DNA from: Chryseosolibacter sp039917935
GTDB lineage: Bacteria; Bacteroidota; Bacteroidia; Cytophagales; Cyclobacteriaceae
Reading direction: 5' to 3'
Length of the DNA stretch: 6,261 bases
Assembly (NCBI GenBank): GCA_039917935.1
Contig: JBDSIM010000009.1
Span: 1 to 6,261, forward strand
Part shown: positions 1-6,261 of the stretch, in pieces
How the letters are laid out: each line of letters opens with the position of its first letter
Numbering within the stretch: position 1 is the stretch's first letter
Made by a program: the position numbers and the translations under genes
The notes under the pieces: model-generated
Databases searched by the model: none
Told to the model about the DNA's origin: nothing
Seen by the model: only the letters and a program-made list of their open reading frames with translations

Positions 1-51
1 AGGGCTGCTTTGTCTTATTCCGTATTTGAAATCAACAAAACATGTGAATTT

Positions 52-3000
52 ATGCAAAAAAAATCTACAGTCAATGATTTGCCTGCAGTTGTTCTTGATT
101 GCCCTGGCTTTGGCCTTAAGCGCTTAAAGAAAGTAGGTCTACTGTTTAATATTATGAAAGTGACATTGATACAAATGACCGTGGCGATGATTTTTTCGGG
201 TGTTTCGATAGCCTTTGAAAATCACGCCCAGGAAATTTTGAAAAGGAAAGTATCGTTGGAGCTTAAGGATATTTCCCTTATGCAGGCGCTTAGCGAAATT
301 GAAAAAGCCGCTAAGATAAAATTTGTTTACAGCCCTGCCCGGATCAACCTGGATGAGAAAATCTCATTGGATATTTCTAATCAGAAACTCGGAGCGTTGT
401 TATCTGAATTGCTTACCCCACGGTCAATAAAATTTAAGGTGCAGGATGGTGACGACTACATTATTTTAGTAGACGATGAAAAAGTTGAGTCTTCACCATT
501 GCTTCTTGAAGATCCTTTGAAAGAAGAAATTATTCTTGCACCGATTTCAGGAAGAGTAAGCGATGCAGGAGGGAATTCAATACCGGGTGTAAACATTATT
601 GTTAAGGGAACTACTAATGGCACGAGCTCTGATGCGGATGGTAAATATTCATTGGTAGTATTGGAAGCTGATGCCGTGCTGATATTTTCTTTTATCGGAT
701 ATACCACGCAGGAACTGGCAGTGAACGGGAGGTCAGTGATTGATGTGGTTTTAGCTGAGGATGTGCATAGTTTGGAGGAAGTAGTGGTGATAGGATATGG
801 TACCCAGAAAAAAGCGAACCTGACTGGTTCCGTATCCACTTTAGGGTCTGAGGAAATCACGAAACGTCCCGGAACCAACGTAGCGAACCTGTTGCAGGGA
901 AAAGTTCCCGGTCTGCAGATTACATCTCATTCCGGAAAACCTGGAGATGAGAGTAATTTGTTGCGTATTCGCGGGACGGGTACTTTTAGCAGTGCAGGAA
1001 GCGACCCGCTGGTTCTGATTAATGGAATTGCAGGCGACATGACCAATTTGGATCCCAATGACATCGAATCAGTTTCAGTACTGAAAGATGCGGCCTCCAG
1101 CGCGATTTATGGTGCCCGTGCTGCGAACGGGGTGATTCTTATCACTACAAAGAAAGGTAAAGCAGAACCCCTTAGCATTACATTTCATAGTAATGTTCAG
1201 CTTCAACAAGCTACCCGATTACCTCAACTGTTGAGCAATTCGGCTGATTATATGATGTACTGGAATGAGGGCAGGGCCAGGAGTGGACAAGCTCCTTACT
1301 TTACGCAGGCGGAGATTGATGCATACAGAAACAACACGAACGACCCGATTAATTATCCCAATTTTAATTGGATTGACCACGCTTTCAAGCCAGCTGTTGT
1401 AAACAATCAATCTTTAAATATCGGAGGAGGAACTGATAAAACAACTTTTAATCTGTCCCTTGGTTATTTTGATCAACCGGGTGTTACCAGTCTTTATGAA
1501 TTTAAAAAATTTAATGCCCGCATTACGGTTGATACGAAATTGAAAGATTGGATTACTGTTGGTGGCGATGTGCAGCTGGTGAACAAAGATATACAAAGAA
1601 GCAACTGGGATAATGGTGATGTAGACTATCAGGTTCTGGCGATCTACGGGGCAGCGCCAAATTATAATCCTACCATGACGCTACCCGACGGATCTACCGG
1701 ATACGTGGCCAGATACAGCTCGGCCATAGGAGAGTGGACGGTAAGAAATCCGGATGCACAAGACGCAAGTGGAGTACAGACCGATGTCCGCTACAATGTG
1801 ATTCCGCAATTTTATGCTGAGATAAAACCATTCAAAGATTTTACCTGGTATTCAAAGGGAGCTATTTCTTATGATACCCGCGCTTTCAAAAACCATGAAA
1901 ATCCAGTTGACAACTACTTTTTTAAAGATGGTACGTATGCCCACAACAATTCTACATGGCAGCTTGGCGTGCGCGAGGCCTGGAGTACCAGGATGATGAC
2001 AACCTTTTATTCAACACTGAATTATCACCATCTTTTCAACGAAACCCACAATGTAAATGTGTTGGCAGGTTACAATCAGGAATACAATTTAGACAGGGCT
2101 ATTGGCGGAACTAAAGTTACTTTTCCAACAAGGGAACTCAAAGAGCTTGACGCTGGGTCAGCTTTGGGGCAAACTACTTCGGGTAGTTCCAGTGAATGGG
2201 CTATCCAGTCGTTTTTTGGTCGTGCTATGTATGATTTCAAGGGAAAATACCTGTTCGAAGCCAACGCACGTTATGACGGAACTTCGAGAATTGCCCCCGA
2301 TACACGTTGGGGATTCTTCCCTTCAGTATCAGCAGGATGGAGGGTTTCAGAAGAATCGTTTATGGAACCAATCGGAGGATGGCTTCAAAACCTGAAAATA
2401 AGAGCTTCATGGGGACGATTAGGTAATCAGAATGTGGGATTATATCCTTACCAGGAGGTCTTGTCCACTACCTCCTATGCCTTCACGACACCTTTTCCCG
2501 GAGCATACATGACGAGAATGGTTGACAAGAGTCTGAAATGGGAAACAACTACGATGACAGACATTGGGTTTGATCTCAGCGTCAAAGAGGGATTGTTTAG
2601 CGTTACATTCGATTGGTATAAAAAGGTGACTGACAACATTCTTTACAGTATACCCATACCTGCCAGCGTAGGCTTATCTGCTCCGACAGTTAATTATGGC
2701 AAAATGCAAAACACAGGTATTGAGTTAGAACTCGGATCCACAAAGCAATTAGGCGACTTCAGATATGATGTCAGCTTTAACTTTTCTACGTTTAAAAATG
2801 AAGTGCTCAGGATTTTATCTCCTTCCTATGGTAACTACACCATTCAGGAGGGTCTTCCCTTTAATTCACACTACATGACAGAATGGATCGGAATCTTTCA
2901 GAACCAGGCTGAAATTGAAGAAGGGCCTTTACACCAGTTTAATCCAAAACCGGGTGATTTGAAATTTAAAGATCAAAATGCGGATAACGTTATAGATGCC

Positions 3001-3516
3001 AAAGACCGTGTTGTAGTGGACGGCGCGTACCCGGAATTCTATTATGGTGGCACCATTAATCTCTCCTGGAAAAATTTCAACGTAAATGTATTCTTCCAGG
3101 GTGTTGAAGGATTAAAACAAAGTACCCAGGGGTTATCATGGGGCTTGGTACCCTATATACAAGGTTCGCCTCCTCCCGTGGATTTTATCGAGAACATGTG
3201 GACAGGGGAAGGTTCCACCAATAAGCATCCGGCCATGTATATATCTGGATACGCTCCTGTAACGGGTACTCGTAACACTTATTGGTTACTTGATGCGTCT
3301 TATCTTCGGTTAAAAAATCTGGCCATCGGCTATAGTTTTCCCCGTGCTGTATGCGAGAGAATCGGCTTCCAGAACGTCGGTGTTTATATCTCGGGAGACA
3401 ATCTGTTAACCTTTACCAAGTGGCCCGGATCCGATCCCGAAAAAGCCAATACGGGCTGGTTCGAAGCGTATCCACAAATAACGAGTTACACTATGGGAAT
3501 TCGCGTCAAACTTTAA
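52..3516 (+). CDS. SusC-like TonB-dependent outer-membrane receptor with N-terminal STN domain
   Basis: This is the outer-membrane barrel of a SusC/SusD importer, moving a ligand (usually an oligosaccharide) into the periplasm with TonB-ExbBD energy. Numbered from the ATG at 52 (1154 aa), it has: a charged leader with GLKRLKK (21-27); a hydrophobic signal segment (about 37-55) with possible cleavage after A54 or A59; an STN domain (about 66-139); a carboxypeptidase-regulatory-like beta domain from ISGRV (about 164-246); the SusC hallmark EEVVVIGYGTQKK (242-254); a plug domain ending in GVILITTKKG (360-369); then a barrel to the C-terminus YPQITSYTMGIRVKL. A DxNxDxxID loop lies at 974-982. The length is normal for an STN-bearing SusC. 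The STN domain suggests ECF-sigma/FecR control, with partners outside the window. The start is uncertain: the frame is open to the window edge, a TTG lies at 10 and another ATG at 154 directly before the signal segment. I chose 52 because relatives often carry such a leader. Family assignment is very secure; the substrate is unknown. Confidence 0.95.
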   Translation: MQKKSTVNDLPAVVLDCPGFGLKRLKKVGLLFNIMKVTLIQMTVAMIFSGVSIAFENHAQEILKRKVSLELKDISLMQALSEIEKAAKIKFVYSPARINLDEKISLDISNQKLGALLSELLTPRSIKFKVQDGDDYIILVDDEKVESSPLLLEDPLKEEIILAPISGRVSDAGGNSIPGVNIIVKGTTNGTSSDADGKYSLVVLEADAVLIFSFIGYTTQELAVNGRSVIDVVLAEDVHSLEEVVVIGYGTQKKANLTGSVSTLGSEEITKRPGTNVANLLQGKVPGLQITSHSGKPGDESNLLRIRGTGTFSSAGSDPLVLINGIAGDMTNLDPNDIESVSVLKDAASSAIYGARAANGVILITTKKGKAEPLSITFHSNVQLQQATRLPQLLSNSADYMMYWNEGRARSGQAPYFTQAEIDAYRNNTNDPINYPNFNWIDHAFKPAVVNNQSLNIGGGTDKTTFNLSLGYFDQPGVTSLYEFKKFNARITVDTKLKDWITVGGDVQLVNKDIQRSNWDNGDVDYQVLAIYGAAPNYNPTMTLPDGSTGYVARYSSAIGEWTVRNPDAQDASGVQTDVRYNVIPQFYAEIKPFKDFTWYSKGAISYDTRAFKNHENPVDNYFFKDGTYAHNNSTWQLGVREAWSTRMMTTFYSTLNYHHLFNETHNVNVLAGYNQEYNLDRAIGGTKVTFPTRELKELDAGSALGQTTSGSSSEWAIQSFFGRAMYDFKGKYLFEANARYDGTSRIAPDTRWGFFPSVSAGWRVSEESFMEPIGGWLQNLKIRASWGRLGNQNVGLYPYQEVLSTTSYAFTTPFPGAYMTRMVDKSLKWETTTMTDIGFDLSVKEGLFSVTFDWYKKVTDNILYSIPIPASVGLSAPTVNYGKMQNTGIELELGSTKQLGDFRYDVSFNFSTFKNEVLRILSPSYGNYTIQEGLPFNSHYMTEWIGIFQNQAEIEEGPLHQFNPKPGDLKFKDQNADNVIDAKDRVVVDGAYPEFYYGGTINLSWKNFNVNVFFQGVEGLKQSTQGLSWGLVPYIQGSPPPVDFIENMWTGEGSTNKHPAMYISGYAPVTGTRNTYWLLDASYLRLKNLAIGYSFPRAVCERIGFQNVGVYISGDNLLTFTKWPGSDPEKANTGWFEAYPQITSYTMGIRVKL

Positions 3517-3528
3517 TTAAACCACACT

Positions 3529-5061
3529 ATGAATAAGTATATTAAAAATAGCTTTATCAAAGGATCAATAATCTTATTTATTGCACTATTTGTGTCGTGC
3601 GAAGATTTTCTTGACAAAAATCCAACGACCCAAATCTCGAGCGCTACCTTCTGGAAAACCCAGAACGATGCCGACATGGCTTTGGCTGGTTGCTATGCCC
3701 GCCTTTACAGTAATACTTTTAATTTCGAGGGTGTATATTCACTTGACATAATGGCTGGAGATGGAAATGAAGGAGCACAAAGTTTGGGTGCCAATTCTAC
3801 AGGCACATTTGCGATGGGAATTATGGAATCAACATCAGGAGGTCTTCTCGCCAATGTCTATAACGATTGTTACCGCGGTGTAACGACCTGCAATTTCTTC
3901 CTTGAAAATATCGACAAAGTAGACATGCCGATTGCGACCAAGAGTATATATAAAGCAGAGGCCCTCTTTTTAAGAGCATTGTTTTATTTTAACCTTGCCG
4001 ATTTTTATGGCGGAGTGCCACTGTATACCAAGACGCCGGCCACAATCGAAGAGTCCAAAGTTAAGAAAAGCACAAGAGCGGAGGTTATTTCACAAGTACT
4101 CGCAGATCTGGATGTTGCTCTTGAAAGCCTCCCAAATACCGATTATAGCACTAAAGGACATGCTGTGAAAGGTTCGGCATTGGCACTCAAAAGCAGGGTA
4201 TTATTATTTCAGTCGGATTGGGCAGGAGCAGCCGCGGCAGCTAGTCAGGTTATGACCGAGGGAAAGTTCAGTCTCTATCCGGACTTTAAGAACTTGTTTT
4301 TGGCCGCGGGCCAAAACAATAACCCCGAAGTCATCTTCTCAACCAAATATTTGAATCCCGACAATTTTAGTTCGCAGGATATTAGAATTCTATGGCATGG
4401 AATCTGGAATCCACGTCAGGAATTAAGAAATGCATTTGAATGTACCGATGGCCTTCCAATCACTACCTCGCCTTTATATGATCCGGCTGACTGGAAATTG
4501 AACCGTGACCCCCGATTGGCAGAAACTATCAGACGGTTCGAAGATCCCGCTGTTAAAAGTTCGGGTCAGGTTGTTCCATTTGCTTATAATGGTATTTCAC
4601 AGACAGGTTTGGAACCCGCTAAAGGAGGTAATGTTGAAACTTTGCCAATAGATTATTCCACCAAAAGTGAACAGGATTGGATTTTGATCAGATATGCAGA
4701 AGTTTTATTGAACTTTGCAGAGGCTACCAATGAATTGAGTGGCCCTACTGCTGCGGCTTATGATGCCATCAATGCGGTTCGTGCAAGACCGGGAGTCAAT
4801 ATGCCGCCACTCCCTGCAGGATTAACAAAGGATGAGATGAGGGCGCGCATCTGGAATGAAAGAAGAGTTGAATTTGCTTTTGAAGGAATGAGATACCGCG
4901 ATATCAGACGCTGGAAATATGCTGAGATCTATATTCCTTCCCTTATTGAACCAGGAAGTCTTATTCCCCGTAAATTCGATCCGGCAAAACATTATTTATG
5001 GCCGTTTCCGCAATCCGAGATCGATGTTAATCCAAAGTTAGAACAAAATCCGGGGTATTGA
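3529..5061 (+). CDS. SusD/RagB-family surface lipoprotein (glycan-binding partner of SusC)
   Basis: This 510-residue protein is the substrate-binding lid that sits on the upstream SusC-like barrel. Residues 1-23 form a lipoprotein signal peptide (hydrophobic 13-22) with the acceptor cysteine at C24. The lipobox is FVSC, so the -3 residue is Phe rather than the usual Leu. E25 and D26 follow the cysteine, which fits the acidic surface-export signals known for Bacteroidota lipoproteins. The N-terminal SusD-like domain begins with FLDKNPTTQIS (27-37) and includes TPR-type helices at 141-165 (YKAEALFLRALFYF) and about 213-227. The C-terminal SusD_RagB domain contains WILIRYAEVLLNFAEA (384-399), NERRVEFAFEGMRYRDIRRW (443-462) and the family-typical end LWPFPQSEIDVNPKLEQNPGY split over 490-510. 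The length is normal and the protein looks intact. The ATG is 12 bases after the susC stop, with an AT-rich leader and no Shine-Dalgarno sequence, so translation from the same mRNA is expected. The ligand cannot be inferred. Confidence 0.96.
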   Translation: MNKYIKNSFIKGSIILFIALFVSCEDFLDKNPTTQISSATFWKTQNDADMALAGCYARLYSNTFNFEGVYSLDIMAGDGNEGAQSLGANSTGTFAMGIMESTSGGLLANVYNDCYRGVTTCNFFLENIDKVDMPIATKSIYKAEALFLRALFYFNLADFYGGVPLYTKTPATIEESKVKKSTRAEVISQVLADLDVALESLPNTDYSTKGHAVKGSALALKSRVLLFQSDWAGAAAAASQVMTEGKFSLYPDFKNLFLAAGQNNNPEVIFSTKYLNPDNFSSQDIRILWHGIWNPRQELRNAFECTDGLPITTSPLYDPADWKLNRDPRLAETIRRFEDPAVKSSGQVVPFAYNGISQTGLEPAKGGNVETLPIDYSTKSEQDWILIRYAEVLLNFAEATNELSGPTAAAYDAINAVRARPGVNMPPLPAGLTKDEMRARIWNERRVEFAFEGMRYRDIRRWKYAEIYIPSLIEPGSLIPRKFDPAKHYLWPFPQSEIDVNPKLEQNPGY

Positions 5062-5154
5062 CCTGCATTGATTTTCACAAAAAAAAGAGCACTATTCATA
5101 TTTAAGTAACAGTTTCTTGATTCTTCAATGAAATTCAAATAGGTATTTTAATTC

Positions 5155-5169
5155 TACTTTGTTAAAGTA
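5155..5169. repeat. Perfect short inverted repeat TACTTT-GTT-AAAGTA
   Basis: Two perfect 6-base arms (5155-5160 and 5164-5169) flank a 3-base loop, about 95 bases after the SusD stop. The stem is AT-rich and is followed by AAAAA on the + strand rather than a T-run, so it is a poor intrinsic terminator. It could be an mRNA 3' stabilising hairpin or a small operator, or it may be chance in AT-rich DNA. Confidence 0.4.
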
Positions 5170-5289
5170 AAAATTGTCATTTCATATTCCTGAAGGGATG
5201 TAATTTGAAAACTCTACATGCAAATGCGGGGAAAAAATTGCAGTGCAGGAAAAAAAGCCAATGGGGTTTAAACAACATTCTACCAAGAT

Positions 5290-5325
5290 CACCAAATCTT
5301 TAAATTTCGGTCGCGGTTTTTGGTG
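5290..5325. repeat. 7-base inverted repeat CACCAAA / TTTGGTG with 22-base spacer
   Basis: Perfect arms lie at 5290-5296 and 5319-5325, with the spacer containing TTTCGGTCGCGG. It is part of the palindrome-rich stretch and probably one unit of the decayed repeat. A nine-base direct repeat, TAAACAACA, flanks the area (5269-5277 and 5327-5335). No function is evident. Confidence 0.35.
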
Positions 5326-5419
5326 CTAAACAACAATTTGATAAAGTGTGGAGTCTAGGCTCATGATCGTTTTCTTTTTAATCCTTCCGGGGTTTAGTTG
5401 TGCTCCTTTTCGTTTGACC

Positions 5420-5435
5420 CCAGGTTTGCACCTGG
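5420..5435. repeat. Perfect hairpin CCAGGT-TTGC-ACCTGG
   Basis: Six perfectly complementary base pairs, four of them G-C, close a four-base loop. This is the strongest hairpin in the intergenic region. The flanking bases (ACC before, AGC after) would extend the stem if 5436 were G instead of A, which suggests decay from a longer palindrome. The following sequence CTTCAAATT has no T-run, so it is not a standard intrinsic terminator, though it might still shield the 3' end of the susCD mRNA. Confidence 0.5.
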
Positions 5436-5461
5436 AGCTTCAAATTAAATCCTTTCGTTGA

Positions 5462-5469
5462 TACCTTTG
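5462..5469 (+). promoter_or_regulatory. Possible Bacteroidota-type -7 promoter element for the downstream gene
   Basis: TACCTTTG matches the Bacteroidota -7 consensus TAnnTTTG exactly and lies 80 bases before the ATG at 5550. This would give a leader of roughly 75 bases. The usual TTTG -33 element is not present at the expected spacing of about 19-23 bases; the nearest upstream TTTG (5425-5428) is too far away. It is therefore a candidate only, and it overlaps the end of the repeat-like stretch. Confidence 0.3.
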
Positions 5470-5549
5470 ATTAAAAAGCAGTTAATCTGAAAGGCCTTGC
5501 TGTCAGTAAATGAATTAAATTTAATAGTAGAATTAAGCACAATTTAAAA

Positions 5550-6261
5550 ATGAAAACGCTACCTATTGTTCTCTTAGTTTTAATAAGTTCAATGGCGCAT
5601 GGGCAAGGTTCACAGGAGTCAAAACGATACGATGGCAAGTTCTGCGCTGGGGCAGGTGATGTTGAGTTTCTGCATCTGATCGACGAATCGTTCGCCTTTT
5701 TCCATCCTAATCCTACCGTGCCAAACCTGACGATGGTATATAAACCTGAGTGGGATACCTTCACAGAGGGCGCCGGATGGGGTGCCTGGTGGATCCAAAA
5801 CAGCTACGGATTCTCCTATGCTGCAACTCCTTTTCTTCAGGAACCATGGTTCTCTATACTGCAGCGATCCTGGGATCTCTTCTGGGACAACCAGGGCGAC
5901 GGCAAGCGTAAGGGCCTGTGGGGAGATGGCAAACCTAATGCTCTTTCAGAATTGGTAGCCCCAGACGGCTGCCTTGGCGATGCGGCAGCCCCCGGGCAAA
6001 TAGCCTACCGGCAAGGCGACGGGGATGTGAAGAGCCACGACTGGTTCTACGAGGCAACTGCGGCAGGGGTGGTTATGCAGGCTGAAATCCTTCTCGTCAG
6101 CCGCGATTTAAAGACGATCGGGCGCTATCTGCCAAAAATGGAACGGTCCTGCGATTTCATCGAAAAGACACGCGATCCGATAAACAATCTGTTTCTTGTC
6201 GGTCCCGCCTGCAACCTTTTGGCACCGAGCTACGGCGGTGCCAAACAACCCGATGGTTCTT
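5550..6261 (+). CDS. Exported protein, probable six-hairpin glycosidase-type enzyme (3' end outside the window)
   Basis: The frame runs from ATG 5550 to the window edge without a stop: 237 codons, so only the N-terminal part is seen. An in-frame TGA at 5511 and an A-rich leader (AATTTAAAA) support this start. Residues 1-18 (MKTLPIVLLVLISSMAHG) form a signal peptide of the SPI type, with likely cleavage before Q19 and no lipobox cysteine. The mature part is rich in Trp and other aromatics (for example GWGAWWIQNSYGFSY, 76-90), has acidic glycine loops DNQGDGKRKGLWGDG (113-127) and RQGDGDVKSHDWFYE (154-168), then helical segments (169-207) and DPINNLFLVGPACNLLAPSYGG (209-230). This pattern recalls uncharacterised exported proteins placed in the (alpha/alpha)6 six-hairpin glycosidase superfamily; that is recognition from memory. 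The position after susCD supports a role in glycan breakdown in the periplasm or outside the cell. Reaction, substrate and catalytic residues cannot be assigned. G+C is about 54% against about 41% in susCD. Confidence 0.85.
   Translation, partial: MKTLPIVLLVLISSMAHGQGSQESKRYDGKFCAGAGDVEFLHLIDESFAFFHPNPTVPNLTMVYKPEWDTFTEGAGWGAWWIQNSYGFSYAATPFLQEPWFSILQRSWDLFWDNQGDGKRKGLWGDGKPNALSELVAPDGCLGDAAAPGQIAYRQGDGDVKSHDWFYEATAAGVVMQAEILLVSRDLKTIGRYLPKMERSCDFIEKTRDPINNLFLVGPACNLLAPSYGGAKQPDGS

Larger units (their letters stand above)
5181..5480. repeat. Probable degenerate copy of a palindrome-rich interspersed intergenic repeat
   Basis: The stretch strings together short, imperfect palindromic units: TTCCTGAAGGGATG (5187-5200), TTCTACCAA (5278-5286), a 7-base inverted repeat around 5290-5325, AATCCTTCCGGGGTTT (5380-5395), the hairpin at 5420-5435, and AAATCCTTTCGTTGAT (5447-5462), which partly repeats the 5380 unit. 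Their style and order resemble multi-copy non-coding repeats that I remember from Bacteroidota intergenic regions, built from units such as CATCCC-TTC-GGGATG and ACCCCAGGT-loop-ACCTGGGGCT, here with several arms mutated. The resemblance is from memory and was not searched. The exact borders are guesses. No transposase gene is present. Confidence 0.45.
5062..5549. other. 488-base intergenic region without a gene
   Basis: No convincing coding sequence is present on either strand. The first part is very AT-rich (13 G/C in the 60 bases from 5101). The middle and later part holds several short palindromes and GC-rich islands in an AT-rich background, described separately. No canonical terminator (GC-rich stem followed by a T-run) is visible after the SusD stop, so where the susCD transcript ends is unclear. 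The distance makes translational coupling of the third gene to susD impossible, although a shared transcript is not excluded. Confidence 0.8.

Noticed and set aside
9..28. TTTG motifs at 9-12 and 25-28 as a possible -33/-7 promoter for susC
   Set aside because: The second motif lacks the TA of TAnnTTTG, and the spacing between the two is far too short.
456..2264. Four minus-strand open frames within the SusC gene (456-878, 1219-1410, 1414-1596, 2076-2264)
   Set aside because: All lie antisense to the intact receptor gene, and their translations have low complexity or no family features. They are shadows.
2102..2395. 97-codon plus-strand frame inside the SusC gene
   Set aside because: It is out of frame within a well-defined barrel sequence, with no start signal or domain of its own.
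3351..3536. 61-codon plus-strand frame spanning the susC-susD junction
   Set aside because: It overlaps the conserved C-terminus of SusC and the SusD start in another frame. Both flanking genes are intact, so no frameshift or extra gene is needed.
5062..5100. Intrinsic terminator just after susD
   Set aside because: There is an A-run (5080-5087) but no T-run and no GC-rich stem in this stretch, so a terminator call is not supported.
5181..5480. CRISPR array or insertion sequence in the intergenic repeat-like region
   Set aside because: There are no identical, regularly spaced repeats and no transposase reading frame. The units are few and divergent.
5471..5764. 97-codon minus-strand reading frame overlapping the spacer and the start of the third gene
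   Set aside because: It is antisense to a coding region with a good signal peptide and family-like sequence, and its own translation shows no recognisable domain. It is most likely a shadow frame.

Overview
The window carries a SusC/SusD-type outer-membrane glycan (or other nutrient) uptake pair, then a 488-base intergenic stretch, then the 5' part of a gene for an exported protein that looks like a six-hairpin glycosidase-type enzyme. All three genes are on the + strand. Everything points to Bacteroidota: the susC-susD order, a SusC-like receptor with STN and carboxypeptidase-regulatory-like domains, a SusD lipoprotein, AT-rich leaders with no Shine-Dalgarno sequence, and a TAnnTTTG -7 type promoter motif. 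The style of the SusC N-terminus (a positively charged leader, then a signal anchor, then STN) reminds me of Cytophagales such as the Dyadobacter/Spirosoma group. That placement is from memory and tentative.

Layout: 1-51 is a short leader of unknown content, open in the susC frame. 52-3516 encodes the SusC-like TonB-dependent receptor. 3529-5061 encodes the SusD-like lipoprotein, 12 bases downstream, so the two are almost certainly co-transcribed. 5062-5549 has no gene. It is AT-rich at its start and contains several hairpins and degenerate palindromes that look like a decayed copy of an interspersed intergenic repeat, plus one good -7 promoter match near its end. 5550-6261 is the start of the third gene, cut off by the window edge after 237 codons.

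How they work together (inference): the SusD lipoprotein caps the SusC barrel and binds a ligand at the cell surface, and SusC imports it with TonB energy. The third gene supplies an exported enzyme that could act on the same glycan, as in a polysaccharide utilisation locus. The STN domain on SusC suggests regulation by a FecR-type anti-sigma factor and an ECF sigma factor, which would lie outside the window. The substrate cannot be read from the sequence.

The third gene differs in composition from the pair: about 54% G+C over 600 counted bases, against about 41% in sampled lines of susC/susD. It may therefore have a separate history. I see no clear sign of a wholly new system. The points most worth following are this enzyme-like gene and the repeat-like intergenic region.
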